Shown here piece by piece: positions 21,215-32,553 of a DNA stretch of 64,000 nucleotides (positions within the stretch are counted from its first letter, which is position 1; each line of letters opens with the position of its first letter). The stretch is from positions 10,479,405 to 10,543,404 of the forward strand of contig NC_092216.1 in assembly GCF_030445035.2 (NCBI RefSeq), in the 5' to 3' direction. This stretch comes from Dasypus novemcinctus (Eukaryota; Chordata; Mammalia; Cingulata; Dasypodidae). The notes beneath the pieces are model-generated. The model was given only the letters and a program-made list of their open reading frames with translations. It was not told the origin of the DNA and ran no database searches. The position numbers and the translations under genes are program-made.

Positions 21215-24027
21215 AGTCGTCTCGGGGGGCGAACGAAGAGGGGGTGCTCGGTGGTGGACTGTTGCTTGATGGCGCAGGCGCAGCGTTCTCTGGAGGTGCT
21301 GGCGCCGGCGTGCTGCGTGCGTCGGACAGCGGTGAAGGGTGCCAGATCGTCGGGTGAAGGGGTGTGGTCCGTCGCAGGCACTGTGGCAGGACGGATCAGA
21401 CGAGCTGGGATCCACAGGGGCTGCGGCTCAGAATCTGGAAAGACACAAGCAAAACCTCGCCCCTGGGCGAGGAGGGGGGCTGGTCGTTGCCAGCAGTTAG
21501 TTTGGGGGTCTTTCCAATGGACAAGAGGGTCTTGGGTGGGACGCCACATGGGGCCCCAATGCTTATGAGTGGGTGATAGTCCCTCTTTATCAAAGGAGAG
21601 CAGGTTGAGGTGGATCAGGCAGGAGGTGATGACGTCTCCTGGCGGCTTCAGTGGGGCTTCATCCCGTTCTTTGTGGATGAGGAGCTTGAGTTGTTGGTTG
21701 ACGCGCTCGACTATGCCTTGCCCCTGGGGGTTATAAGGAACCCCGAAATGATGTGTAATCTTGTACATTTGCAGAAAGGCGGCGAAGGCGGAGCTCCGAT
21801 AGGCAGGGCCATTGTCCGTTTTTAGGTCCCAAGGAATGCCCATGAAGAGAATGGCTTGGCGCAGCGCACGGATGGCGTGCTTGGCTGTCTCTCCTGGGAG
21901 GGGCAGCGTGAAGCACATGTGTGAGAAGGTGTCGATGGCAACATGCAGGAACTTGAGTCACCCGAATGAGTTAACATGAGTGACGTCCATTTGCCATCTA
22001 GAATTTGGGCGGAGGCCTCGAGGGTTGACAACTTGCGGCTGCAGTGGGCCGAGGGGTAGGAGAGGCGCGCAGGTGCAGCAGGAACGCACGAGATGTTTGC
22101 AAGTTTCTATGGGGAGATTTGGAAAGAGCCTATGAATTGAGCGCGCTGAAAAGTGGAACTGCGCATGCAACAGTTTGGCTTGGTTGACAACGTCCCCAAG
22201 ATATACTGGCCAGGGCACGTTGTGGTCCGTGTGTGTGACGTACTGCTCTGTTGATGCTTGAGCTGAGGAGGGCTGGACAGCGCAATCTGCCGCTTGATTT
22301 CCAGTGGTTAGTGGGCTGGGGAGGCCGCTGTGGCTTCTGATATGAGTGATGAACCAAGGGCGATCTCTGGCTTCTAATTGGTGCTGGAGGAACTGAAGCG
22401 CCCTATCGATGGCTGTACCCGTAGGGAAGAAGGTGGCAAGAGGCAAGGCATGGCACACCTGCAGGGTGTATAAACTGTCTGTGAAGATATTGAGCGGCTG
22501 GTTGGCGCAGGTGTGCAGAGCAACAGCGACTGCGAGCAGTTCTCCGACTTGGACAGAGAACGCGTTCGCGAACACAAGGGTTCTTGGTGTTGAAGAGCCT
22601 GGTGTATAGATGACAGTGGCATAGGAGGTCTTCGAGGCATCTGTAAAGGCGGCTGTTGCATGTGGAAGAGGTTTCCTGGTCGGCAGCGGATGGAACGGGG
22701 TGGAGAATGAGAGCCGTGAGAGGCCTTGGAGAAGCCGGTGATGAGGATAGTGGTTGTCGAAAGAGCCTCTGAAGGTTTCAGCAAGCACTTGCATGTCCAC
22801 GTCGTGGATGAGCAGGTTGGTAGTAGCCTTGGCATCAAAGGGCCAGATGATTGTGGAAGGAGGAACTCCGTAGGTATGCACACATAGCCCCACAAGGTCG
22901 GAGGCGAGGGCGATCCATGCCCTTGTGAAGGGGCAGATTTCTGGGAGCTTACTCTTGGAAGTGTGTAGCCAGAGCAGTGGCCCATCTTGCCAGAGGAGTC
23001 CAGTGGGCATTACTGGCGTGGGAAGAACCAATGTGAGGATTGGCAGTCCTGGGGCGTAGCGCTTGAGGCGGCAGGCCTGAAGAGCATCGTTGACATCTTG
23101 CACGGCTGCTCGTGCAGCTGGGGTAATGGTGATGGAGCGGGTGACCGCATGGGCAGGAAAATCTTTTGTTTGGAGGAGCTCGAATAGAGGCTGCAGCTGG
23201 GCCGTCGTGATGGGGAGCGCTGATCGCAGCCAATTGATTTGGCCGCAGAGCTGCTGTAGCTCTGTCAGAGACATTTTGTGCGCGATTTGAAGCTTTGGCG
23301 CCACTGGCTTGACATAGTGGTGAAAGTGGAACCCCAAAAATTGAAAGGGGGTCCGAAGGCACACTTTGTTGGGCTGAACAGTGAGCCCGATCTGTGAGAG
23401 ATTGCAGAGAAGTTCTGTGATGAGAGTTTCCAGTTCACGAGGATCCTTGGCGGCAAGGAGAAGGTCATCCATGTAATGGATGATGCGGGCACGTCTGTGG
23501 GTCTTCTTGCACAATGGATCGACAGCGCGGTTGATGTAAAGCTGGCAGATAGCTGGGCTGTTATGCATCCCTTGTGGGAGGACTCTCCACTGGAAATGCT
23601 GTGCTGCACCTCGATGGTTCGTGTGTGGCACAGTGAAGGCGAACCGTGGGCAAGTCTCGTGGATGGAGAAGGATGGAGAAAAAGCAGTCCTTGATGTTGA
23701 TGATTGCCGCGTGCATATGCTGCGGGACTGCAGTGGGATGCGGGCATCCTGGTTGAGGTGACCCCATTGGCTTGATGTGCTTGTTGATCTCACGCAGGTC
23801 ATGGAGAAGGTGGTATTTACTGGTGCCTTTCTTGCTGATTACGAAGATAGGCGAATTGTAGGGACTGGTGGATGGCTCAATGTGCCCTGCCTGTAATTGC
23901 TCCTCGATGAGAGCAGAGAGGGCTTGCAGTTTATAGGCTGGCAAGGGCCACTGCTCGACCCAGATGGGCTCCTCTGTGTCCCATTCCAGAGGGATAGGGT
24001 CAGGTGTTGTGATGGGAGCAGTGGCCC
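21109..24027 (-). pseudogene. pol: pol of provirus A (RT, RNase H, integrase), frameshift and stop
   Basis: The RT begins near 24,027, in the -1 frame relative to protease. A shift near 23,645-23,660, consistent with one extra base, breaks RT before the active site, YMDD. RNase H follows (FTDAS, ELLAV, FTDSL, ending near 22,270). Integrase has an HHCC finger, a core with DX35E, and a tail near 21,430. A TGA at about 21,958-21,960 falls just after the first core Asp; the matching codon region in provirus B reads Arg, so a CGA-to-TGA change is likely. After that stop the frame is open again through the integrase end to 21,109, overlapping the env leader. Confidence 0.88.
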
Positions 24028-24387
24028 CAATAAGGGGGGGGGCAGATTGAGCGAAAGGGCTTCAGTAGTTAGGATGGCTCCCATTTGGCTGAGGATGTCT
24101 CTTCCCCAGAGAATGCCACCAACGGTGGAGAGGATGAGGGGGTGGAAGCAACCGTGCCGGCCCTCTCGATCCTCCCATTTGATAGGAGTGGCGCATCTCC
24201 AGGACTCGGCAGAGCCTGTGGCCCCAATTACCTGAGGCCCCTGCTCAAGAGCCCAGTGGTTGAAGGTGGTGATTTCAAAGGGAATGCAGGAGACTTCAGC
24301 ACCGGAGTCGAGGAGTCCCTCTAACCATTGCCCTTCGATTTTGAGCTCCATGACAGGCTTGGAGGTGCTCCTGATGGGAACTGCCAC
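23990..24387 (-). pseudogene. pro: pro of provirus A (aspartic protease), frame-offset
   Basis: The catalytic triad region reads LLDSGAE, with DSG in place of the commoner DTG; both are accepted in retroviral proteases. A flap-like 'VIGATGS' and the C-terminal 'LWGRDIL' match provirus B. From the TTTAAAC site in gag, a -1 shift leads into a frame that stays open to 24,321, but the protease lies in the other frame. An extra indel near 24,385-24,400 must therefore separate protease from Gag in this copy. Downstream, a C9 run marks the switch to the pol frame. Confidence 0.75.
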
Positions 24388-24454
24388 ATCAAGGCTTGGG
24401 GGCTCTCTGGTGGGTGGCCTCTTGGGGGCAGGGCTGAGGCTTGCCCCACTGGGA

Positions 24455-24461
24455 GTTTAAA
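24455..24461 (-). promoter_or_regulatory. Probable -1 ribosomal frameshift site, gag-pro (provirus A)
   Basis: On the element strand T TTA AAC, with TTA and AAC as Gag codons, fits X XXY YYZ. Seven bases downstream a short GC stem (GGGGC with GCCCC) can form. The same heptamer in the same place occurs in provirus B. Confidence 0.75.
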
Positions 24462-25628
24462 GGTTGGCGAGGGCCTTGAGCGGAGCAGCAGTTGCGGGCC
24501 CAATGATATCCTTTTCCGCATCGAGGGCATGGGGTGGGAGGCCCTCTCGGGTGGGATGGAGAGTGGCTGCTGGACTCTGGGAGGGGTGATCTCCCGGTCT
24601 GCGGTTGTGGGCAGTCTCGGGCAAAGTGGCCTGTCTCACCGCACCTGAAGCATCCGGAAGAAACGACTAGGGCCGTGGCGATGGCTTTGGCGAGGCTAGT
24701 GGCCTGCGGGTCAAGGTTGCGGCAAGCCAAGACCCAGTCATGGACGCCTTTATCCCTCATGGTGAGGATGATTTGCCGGCAAGCATCGAGGCATCCCTCG
24801 ACGATGAGATCTTTGGCGAGAGCGAACTGGGCCTCCTCTCCGCGGACCTTGCGTTGGCAGGCCTCGATGATGCGGGCGACAAAGGTAGCGAAATCTTCGT
24901 CTTTGCCCTGGGTCATTTGGACGAGCTTCTGAGGTCTTGTGGTGGAGACATTGCAGAAGGATTGCAGGGCCAGTTCTCTAAGCTGGAGCCAAAAACTGGG
25001 GGGTGCATTGCGGTATTGTACAGGGTCGGTGAAAGTACCGATGCCAGTGTATGCCTCCGGGGGGTCCTGGATACCCGCATTGGCATTCTCAGCGATGCGC
25101 CTCTCAGCCTCTGCCTGGAAGTGGCTTCTCCATTCGACAAACTGTCCCAGGGCCAGGATGGCCTGGGCGAGCGAGATCCAATCGTAGGGGATGACGAGTT
25201 GAGCCCCAAGCTCCTCGAGCAGCTGCTGCGCATAAGGACTTCCAACACCGTCTTCCTTAACTGCACGTCTGAGGTTCTTAATCTCATCAGTGGTGAAGGG
25301 GAGCCATTGTTGGGGATGCGCCTGAGTGGGCACAGGGTTTAGGGGGTAGAGGTGAGGGGCGGTCCCTGTCATGGGTGGGCTAGAGTGGCCCAGCCATGTG
25401 TCTGAACCAGTCTAAGGCATGGACGTTGGGGCTGGCAGAGCGGCCGATGAAAGAGGAAGTGGCGGCCGTGTTGTCCGAGAGGGGCAAGATGGGTGTAGAG
25501 GAGTTCCCTGTTGCAGACAAGATGACAGGGGCTCTCCTTCCGGTCCGTGCCATGATGGTGGACAAGATGGCTGCGGAGCAGTTTCCAGCGGACAAAATGT
25601 CTGCGGCAAGGCTTCTGGTGATTTATAA

Positions 25629-25715
25629 GATGGCGGAGGCTCTCCTTCCGGCGTGTGCCAAGATGGCGGAGGCTCTCCTTCCGGTCCGCACCAAGATGGC
25701 GGAGTGGCCAGAAGA
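25629..25715 (-). repeat. 33 bp coding repeat in gag (provirus A)
   Basis: Units at 25,629-25,661 and 25,662-25,694, with a partial third from 25,695, each starting 'gatggcggag' on the plus strand. 33 bp is 11 codons, so the frame is kept. Confidence 0.8.
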
Positions 25716-25740
25716 GGCGGGTAAAGAGAGGCGGGGTTTC

Positions 25741-25920
25741 TGCCGGAGGGCCCATATTTCCCCCTTCCAGGCAAGGAGGAAGGAGGAAGTGTGCTATCTT
25801 GGTGGCTGGGTGGGAACTTCCCCTTCTCAGGCAGAGAAGAAGGAGGAAGTTCGCCATCTTGGCAACCGGGCGGGAACTTCCCCTTTTCAGGCAGAGAAGA
25901 AGGAGGAAGCTCACCATCCT
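25741..25920 (-). repeat. Three 60 bp coding repeats in gag (provirus A)
   Basis: Units at 25,741-25,800, 25,801-25,860 and 25,861-25,920; the last two are very alike and the first is diverged. Each encodes a 20-residue Pro/Ser/Gly/Lys-rich unit (LPPSSLP core) between matrix and capsid. Confidence 0.85.
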
Positions 25921-26466
25921 GATAATGGTCATCCCGAAGAGGATGGAGCTCAAGGTCGGCATTGAGCTGACTAGATAAGGACTCAGTATCTGAGTCGAGA
26001 GTGTCCCCCTTATCAGGGTCGCAGTCGAGCGGCCGCGCAGCAGCCCCGGCGGAAACCTGGTAAGAGTCTTTCGGGGCAGGTGCGCCAAGGAGGCAGGCGC
26101 AGATGGCCACGAGTGTGGGCAGGAGGCCAGGGGGAAACGACCTGCCATCATGCTCCATAGAGGAGGTGACGCGGTCAGTGAGACACAAGTAAGTGTCTGG
26201 GCTCCAAAGGTGGCAGGTGGCCAGCCATGGATTGAAAGGCAGGAGGAGATCCCAGTACTTTTGCAGGTGGCGGAGGGAAACCCTAACGCCATTAGTGTCT
26301 AGGAGGCCAGCAAGCGCTCTGACTTGTGGCGCTTGGCGGGAAGATAGATGCCCGCCCATTTTTCTGCTGGGGGCCGATAACAGGGGTCCTTACCTTGAGA
26401 ACGCGGTGAAGGGGTGGGAGCAAGGTCCCACGGGGGAGAGGCAGCGGCCACGCCAGACCGTACTCT

Positions 26467-26484
26467 GCCCCACGTTGGGCGCCA
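26467..26484 (-). promoter_or_regulatory. Primer-binding site, tRNA-Lys(1,2) type (provirus A)
   Basis: The reverse complement reads tggcgcccaacgtggggc, a perfect match to the known Lys-1,2 PBS used by MPMV-like betaretroviruses. It lies two bases inside the 5' LTR end. Confidence 0.95.
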
Positions 26485-26486
26485 GT

Positions 26487-26832
26487 TGCGGCGGGGGTTT
26501 GTTTAACCCCAATGCTGATGGGGGGGTCTGGAGGGGTCAGGCTAGACCACAGCGGCGTCTGAGGCTGTGGCAGACAGCCTCAGAGGGGCTCTCAGGTGTG
26601 GAGGATGCACGGCAAGGGGAAGAAGAAAGCCGCGGAGACCAGGTCTGTGCGCAAGTCCGTTTTATTAAGGAAGTGCAGTGGGTTATATAGAGAATGAGGA
26701 GGGCGGGGTAGAGCAGGAGGAGTGAGGGCTACAGGGCAGCTGGGGATTGGCAGAAGCTTGTGGGCAGTCTTGTGGTTTTGTGCCGTTAGCTGTTACTAGG
26801 GAAGTGGGCAGATTTCAGGTTATGGTGCAACA
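26487..26832 (-). repeat. 5' LTR of provirus A
   Basis: 346 bp. About 97-98% identical to 19,252-19,596. TATATAA at 26,683-26,689 and AATAAA at 26,661-26,666 (reverse), starts 23 bases apart. This is the promoter for the proviral transcript. Confidence 0.95.
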
Positions 26833-26838
26833 ACCAAG

Positions 26839-28790
26839 CACTGGGTTATGTTGTGAACATGGACATAGGTTTGAGCCCATGACAGTACAGTGTTGGCTGG
26901 TATCAACTTGGGTGGAAAGACGGTAGGCCAAAGATACTCTGAAAGGTAAATCACATCCCTCAGGCAATATACATGTGACCTGTTCATCTTGGGACAGAAT
27001 GATGGCAGGCACTGGTGGCTGCCCTGGTCTGGAATACCATACCTTGGCACTCCATGCTAAAGTTGACTGCAAAGGGATAGCTCCACTGGGAGCAATGGGA
27101 TGGGCCACATTTGTAAGAAAGAAGTTTCCCTCAGAAGGGTTCCCCCTGAGTTTTGTGGTAGTGCAACTCACACCTCAGATGGCCATTTATAAACCCATGG
27201 TGACAGTCAATCCCCTCTTCACACTGTCTCCAAATGGTAACAGGATGGCTCTCCAAGTGGGACTTCAGTTACAACAGTCCATGGCCATATGCACAACATT
27301 TGTCCCAACCCCAAGACAGTTGGGGCAGGCAATACCAAATTTCCCGCTATAATTTTAGGAAATGGGAGTCTGAGATATTCATTATTACATGCAAGGGTAA
27401 AGCATTCCCTTGTACTACCAAGTCTAGCAGTGACTGCCATGTTTTTCGTGGCTGCTCATACAGAAGGAGTATTACTCTCAGCAAGCAGGTAGCCCACCCC
27501 TGCAAGGTGAGCATCTTTGGAGATGTCATGTTGTAATTTGTCCTTTAATAAACTATTATACCATTCAATCATGCCTGCAGCATGCAGTCTATATGGAAAA
27601 TGTAAATGCCAACCAATGTCTTCATTTTTTGCCCAGGTTTGCACTTAGGAACCTGTGAAATGTGTGCCTCTGTCACTCCATACCTCAAGGGGACACCCAT
27701 ACTGGACACTTAAAATATTCAATGCCACAATGGTACTCTTTTGGGTGGCTATTCAGAATGGAAGAGCAAAAACTAAACCTATAGTAGTATCCACAGCTGT
27801 GAACAAGAACCTATTTCCTTTATCAGAGGACAGGGGTCCACTGTAGGGCAGGGTCCACTATATTCTACCTGCCATATCTGTAGGGGTCTGTCTCCAAGCT
27901 TTACAACCCCCTTTTTCATGGGCACCCAACATCTAGTTTGGGTATTGTTTAGTACATAGTTCACAGACTCTTACCATGTTCATTGCATCTGCAGCTTTTA
28001 ATGGGATACCATACTGCCTGGCTTCTGCATGAGGATTTGAGCCCCCACATGCCCCATGTGCCTATGTAACTAGGCAGCCCATCCACCTGTTAGATAGTAT
28101 AATTCTCTTTCCTGTGCTAGACTGTCTGTATCATCATTTCCTGGGCTTATGAGAGGTTTATGCTGCATTTTTGTCCTTTGGACCACAAGTCCTTCCACAA
28201 ATTTTGTCCCCAAAGAGGTCTTTTACCAATCATCCATTCTTGCTGCTCCCACTGGGGCAGCCATAAAGTTAGTCCTTTGTACATGGCTCAACTATCTGTA
28301 CACACAGTAAGGGGGTCGGATTCATGCATTATAACTAGCAACGCAGTTCTAAGTTCTGCTCACTGGCTGCTTTGGCCAAATCCAGTTTCAAACCAAATAT
28401 CTTCTCCATCCACTTGGATACACACCGTGGTCCAAGGCATCACTATGCCTTTGTTGGACCCATCATTAAACCAGGTATCAGCTGGTATAGTGCCCACTCC
28501 ACCTTTATATAGGCTAGGATCTAAAGCCTGGTGACCAGGAAACCTCCTGGCTCAAGGGTCAACTTATCTTTCTCTACTGGTCCTTATGCTTCCTGCAACT
28601 GTGCAGACAGAGGGCTAGTAATCAACATCAACCACTGTTTCAAATATGTGCCCCAGTTGGCCAATGTGGGTATCTGAGCCACCCCAGTCATGGAGGCATT
28701 TAACTATGAATGTACCCATCCTGCCACAGGGAGGCAGGTTCATACTAGGACTTGTTTCACTTCACTTGCCTGAATGGTGGCATACACTGC
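26839..28790 (-). pseudogene. ERV-L 2 integrase and RNase H relics
   Basis: Minus-strand pieces include a pol C-terminal segment ('VWYSRPGQPPVPAIIL', about 26,815-27,171; its last codons run into the inserted LTR) and an integrase core piece at 27,456-27,644 ('WHLHFPYRLHAAGMIEWYN') holding the DDE glutamate region. Further right come weaker RNase H-like fragments to about 28,790. Stops and shifts are frequent. It resembles the corresponding parts of ERV-L 1 but appears to be a separate subfamily. Confidence 0.65.
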
Positions 28791-29980
28791 TGCTAAAGGT
28801 GCTCAGTGAGAGAATAGTGGGATTCTGCGCTTTTCCATAATTGGGGCCAGAACCCTATGAGTACCCTGTGTTTCCCATGTGTTTGCCAGAGGCCCCAGCG
28901 ATACCTGGCATTATGACAAGTGACATTAAGTTGGAAAGGCAAGGCCTGAGCCTGACCAACTGCCTGCTTGGCAGTTTGAAAGGCATGTTCATGGATATCA
29001 GTCCAATCCCAAACCTGTTCCTTTTTTTTTTTGGAGGGTATGCAAAAGTTGGAGTATCTGTGCAAAGTGAGGTATAAACACTCTCCAATATCCTAATAGG
29101 CCAGTAATGCCTGTAAATGTTTTACAGTAGTAGATTGGGGGTACACTTGTATCTTATCTATTACTGCTTCAGGGATAACTTTCGTTTTACCTGACCAAAG
29201 AACTCCCAAGAATTTGACAGATACTCAAGGCTTTGGACCTTTGCTTCATTGACTGCCCACCCCCATGTCATTAGCCTATCTTATAGGTCCTTGGCTGCTT
29301 CTTCTAAATCTGAAAGAGAATCAGAGATTAGCATGATGCTATCAATATAATGAAATAAATGAACAGAGGATTTGTGCATCCAAATAGAGAGATCCTGTGC
29401 AATCAAACCATGACAGGTGGTTAGGCTATGAAAATACCCTTGAGGAAGCACCACAAAGGTCCACTGGCTCCCATCCCATGTAAAGGCCAATTGTTATTGA
29501 CTCTCTGGTGCAATATTTACAGAGAAAGGAGCATCAGCCAGATCCACCACATAATGATATTGTCCCAACACATGTGATAGCTGATCCATGATCTCAGTCA
29601 CTGATGGAACTGCTGCATGTAAAGGTGGAGTTATTCAGTTCACATTAACCTACCAATATGTACCATGCTCTGTTCAGCTTCTGAACAGGCCACATGGGGG
29701 ACTATGTATGACCTCTGGTCCTCTGATCTCCTTAATTGGGTTTCTTAGCCCATTTGTCAATTTTCATAGTCATTGTCCTCTGGTTCTGCCTATAAAACAT
29801 CTTGTAAACAGAGAGGATGTCCTATTAGTGGGGACTTCTCCCCCCAACTCTGTGTACTGCTGTTCTGGCATCAGTTCCTTCCAGAGAGGTAGTAGTACTT
29901 CATTAGGTTGCTGGTCTATGTTATTTGGGTCCACACTGGCAATAATGAGGTTTGCCCACATTTGCAGTTGAGACACTCCC
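28791..29980 (-). pseudogene. ERV-L 2 reverse transcriptase relic
   Basis: The piece at 29,281-29,490 contains 'FVVLPQGY' followed by 'YIDSIMLIS', the RT active site with the second catalytic Asp replaced by Ser. The piece at 28,793-29,065 ('WDWTDIHEHAFQTAKQAV') is the RT connection region. The remnant upstream to 29,980 is the protease/gag side. A T10 run at about 29,022-29,031 interrupts. Not functional. Confidence 0.75.
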
Positions 29981-30740
29981 AAGGACTTGCTCTACCAGGC
30001 CTATATTGGGCTCGTCCCTGGCCCCCTGATATAGCCCCTTCCTCATGCTGTTCCAGAAGGGGGAGGACCTTTTGGACTACCTGGTCCCACTTCAGCCACA
30101 AATGGGGCTAAGAAGGGTGCTGAGGAACCACAAGTACCTAGTGGAGCTGTAGCATGTCCTTCATTTGGGCGGAAAAGAGTTCACTGTCTGGGCCCAAGTG
30201 ATTTGCCTGGAACATCATCTGGCACATTCCCATCTCATGCACAATCTGAACCTGGACCATATAAGTGGTCCATTTACTAACAGTCTCTGGGAGCTCCCCA
30301 GCATTGTGCCATATCATCTGACACAGAGTCCTGAGGGTGGTTTGGGGACCCAGTACTCACAGTACTATCATCCTCCCTGAGAGCCATCTCTTCCTCCAAT
30401 GCACTCAGGTGGACCTACAGTCCCTGCTGCCTCCCTGTAAGTCTCTGAACATGGGTTTGCCCAGCCAAAATTTCCTTATGCTGTTCCCACAGCATAGTCA
30501 GGAACAACCAGGGAACTTTCCCAGCCCATTCCTTCAGGGTAAGTGTTAACGTGGCTCCCAATGACTCCAACACATTTGCAGTAAACTCTGGAATGGGATG
30601 AACCACATCCCAGCTCCCCTCAGGGTCCCATTACAGGAGAATCACTGCCACTGGATACCAAAGACTTAAGGAGGCCAAATCCTGTCCCCATCATGCACTG
30701 TCAGGTCCACTTGGACTGAAGATACACTCACTGTTCTCAG
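29981..30740 (-). pseudogene. ERV-L 2 gag region relic
   Basis: Located between RT/protease and the PBS. Short open pieces (30,415-30,606 and 29,916-30,101 on the minus strand) without a recognised zinc knuckle. The call is made from position. Confidence 0.45.
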
Positions 30741-30761
30741 AACCTCTTGCTGGCTACACCA
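30741..30761 (-). promoter_or_regulatory. Primer-binding site, probable tRNA-Leu type (ERV-L 2)
   Basis: The reverse complement begins TGGTGT, the start of Leu-type sites, two bases inside the 5' LTR. The remaining bases are degraded, so only the start supports the call. Confidence 0.5.
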
Positions 30762-30763
30762 AA

Positions 30764-31170
30764 TGTTAGGTATAAGCTTCTCAGCCAGAGAGGGGGAGTC
30801 AGGGCCATGAGCAAAGAAAAAGGCATGTGGAGTCTTTGGGAGTTTATGGATATGGAGTTTATTCCATGCTTTTCCCCCACCTTTCTCTGGTCTCTCCAGT
30901 TCCTGCTCCTTTAAGCTTTCTTTGTTTTCTCCACTCCTCTTTTTACAAGGGAGCTGCTTTTATGTTACCATGATCAGAATATATGATTGGCTCTTACAGT
31001 GGCATACCTATCATGTTATATATACTGATGCTGGTGTGTGGGTCAGTTGTAATCAAGTCCATCCCTCAGAAGCTGAGTGCAGTTATGCTGTGTCACTGCA
31101 ACCTAGATATAGCAATGAAGTACCCAAAATGCTTTGGCCATTTAACGCTTCGGCTTTAGCTACTTCTACA
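30764..31170 (-). repeat. 5' LTR of ERV-L 2
   Basis: Starts 'tgttaggtataagcttctc' and ends 'gctacttctaca' on the plus strand; homologous to 18,050-18,422. It is 34 bases longer, mainly from an extra block near 30,870-30,905. Confidence 0.8.
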
Positions 31171-31875
31171 CCAGTTCTCTCAGCATCATTTGTTGAATAG
31201 ATTGTTCTGGCCTAGCTGGGTGGGTTTGACAGCCTTGTCAAAAATCACTTGAGTGTAGATGAGAGAGTCTATTTCTGAGTTCTTGATTTTATTCCATTGG
31301 TCAATCACTTTGTTTCTATGGCACCACCATGCTATTTTGTTTTGTTTTGATTTTTTTACCTCTCAGGTAAGTAATATATTTTAAATTGAGGAAGTGAGAG
31401 TCCTCCAACTTTGTTCTTTTTTAAAAAAAAATGGCTTTCAGGGTCCCTTGCCCTTCCAAATAAATTTGATTATTGGGTTTTCCAATTCTTCAAAAGAGTT
31501 GTTGAGATTTTCATTCAGATTGCCTTGAATCTGTAAACCACTTTGGATAGAATTAATGTCCTAGTGATATTGAGTCTTCCATTCCATGAACACAGAATCC
31601 TTCAGTTTGTCTTCTTCTGTTTGGTTTTTAGAAATACTTTATAGTTTTCTGAATACAGCCCTTTTTGTCAATGGTTAAGTTTATTCCTAAATATTTGACT
31701 CTTTTAGTCATTATTATGAAAGGAATTACTTTTCTGATTTCCTGGTCAGATCGCTCATCAGTAATGTATAGAAACATTATTGATGTTTGCACATTAATCA
31801 TGTACACTGCCACTTTCCTGAATTCATCTATTCTAGTAATTTTGTTTTGGGTTTTTCAGGATTTCTATTTTGCCC
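31171..31875 (-). repeat. LINE-1 ORF2 antisense, right piece
   Basis: Continues the LINE-1 broken at 18,049: 'ccagttctctcagcatcatt', then the 'ttgagtcttccattccatga' block and 'aagtttattcctaaatattt'. It ends where another antisense LINE-1 begins. Confidence 0.75.
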
Positions 31876-31879
31876 ATTT

Positions 31880-32547
31880 TAAAAATGGGCTATGTGTTTT
31901 CTTCTTATTTAGATATATTATTTTTTCTATATGCCAGATATTTGATTTTTATCAGATAAATGGGTCCCAAATATTTTTATCTGGTTGATTAAATTGCCTA
32001 TTCACTTTCTTTACAGACTCCTTTGAAGTAGAAGTGCTGTTAAATTTGAGGAGGTCCCATTAATTAATTAATTAATTAATTTTCTTTCATTGTGTTTGCT
32101 TTGGGTGTAAAGTTTATGAAACCATTTACTACTACAATATCTCATAGATGCTTCCTTACATTATCTTCCAGGAGCTATATGGTCTTGGCTTTTTTATTTA
32201 GGTCTTTGATCCACCTTTAATCAGCTTCTGTATAGGGCACGAGATGGCAATCCTCTTTCATTCCTTTGAATATGGATATCCAGTTCCAAAACACTAATTG
32301 TTGAAGAGACAGTTCTGTCCTAGATCAGCAGACTTCGTGACCTTGCCATATATGTTAGCCATATATGTGTGCTCCTATGTCTGAACTCTTAATTAGGTCA
32401 AAATGTTTAGTCTTGTGCCAATACCATGTAGTTTTGCTCACTGTAGCTTTGTGTTCTGCTTTAGTCAGATATTAGGAGCCTCTTACCCTTCCATATAAAT
32501 TTGTTTATTGGATTTTTTGGGTCTGTAAAAAACATTGTTTGAGTTTT
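31880..32547 (-). repeat. Second LINE-1 ORF2 antisense, left piece
   Basis: Begins again at the downstream end of ORF2 ('gatttttatcagataaatgg') and runs to 'gagttttattggg', where provirus B interrupts it. It resumes at 40,211. It contains a (TTAA)n run at about 32,060-32,082. Confidence 0.75.
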
Positions 32548-32553
32548 ATTGGG

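Larger units (their letters stand above)
24389..26359 (-). pseudogene. gag: gag of provirus A, one in-frame stop
   Basis: ATG at 26,357-26,359. The protein begins MGGHLS, a fit to the N-myristoylation consensus. A matrix-like domain (about 110 residues) is followed by a Pro/Glu/Ser-rich stretch with 20-residue repeats and a PPSY-type late motif. A TAG at 25,412-25,414 then interrupts. After it the same frame reads a capsid-like domain and two CCHC knuckles (CFRCGETGHFARDC and CPRCGKGYHWARNC), ending at TGA 24,389-24,391. The length is 656 codons read through the stop. The overlap with pro holds a TTTAAAC slippery site. Only one lesion is visible in gag. Confidence 0.9.
19252..26832 (-). mobile_element. 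Betaretrovirus-like provirus A (chimeric, type-D-like Env)
   Basis: A complete 7.58 kb provirus flanked by a perfect 6 bp TSD accaag (19,246-19,251 and 26,833-26,838), inserted in ERV-L 2. Order on the minus strand: LTR, Lys-type PBS, gag, pro, pol, env, PPT, LTR. The LTRs differ at about 8 substitutions and one indel in 345 bases by eye. Inactivating lesions: one stop in gag, an extra frame offset at the start of pro, one shift in RT, one TGA at the integrase core, one TGA in the envelope TM subunit, and an env leader out of frame with the body. It is GC-rich against its AT-rich surroundings, fitting a recent arrival. Confidence 0.95.
18050..31170 (-). mobile_element. ERV-L-type provirus 2, nested in LINE-1 and itself split
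   Basis: Bounded by related LTRs at 18,050-18,422 (3') and 30,764-31,170 (5'). The flanks ccaat (18,045-18,049) and ccagt (31,171-31,175) form a 5 bp TSD with one mismatch, and antisense LINE-1 continues across the junction. Read right to left: a Leu-type PBS, gag relic, RT, RNase H and integrase, then a betaretrovirus-like provirus (19,252-26,832), then the 3' internal part. A SINE lies at 18,529-18,808. No env is seen, as expected for ERV-L. Confidence 0.8.

Noticed and set aside
24740..25342. 200-codon plus-strand frame
   Set aside because: It lies exactly antisense to gag of provirus A and has no domain; it is a composition shadow of a GC-rich gene.
25741..25920. Regular 60 bp repeats considered as a CRISPR-like array
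   Set aside because: The units are contiguous without spacers, in frame with gag and in a mammalian genome.
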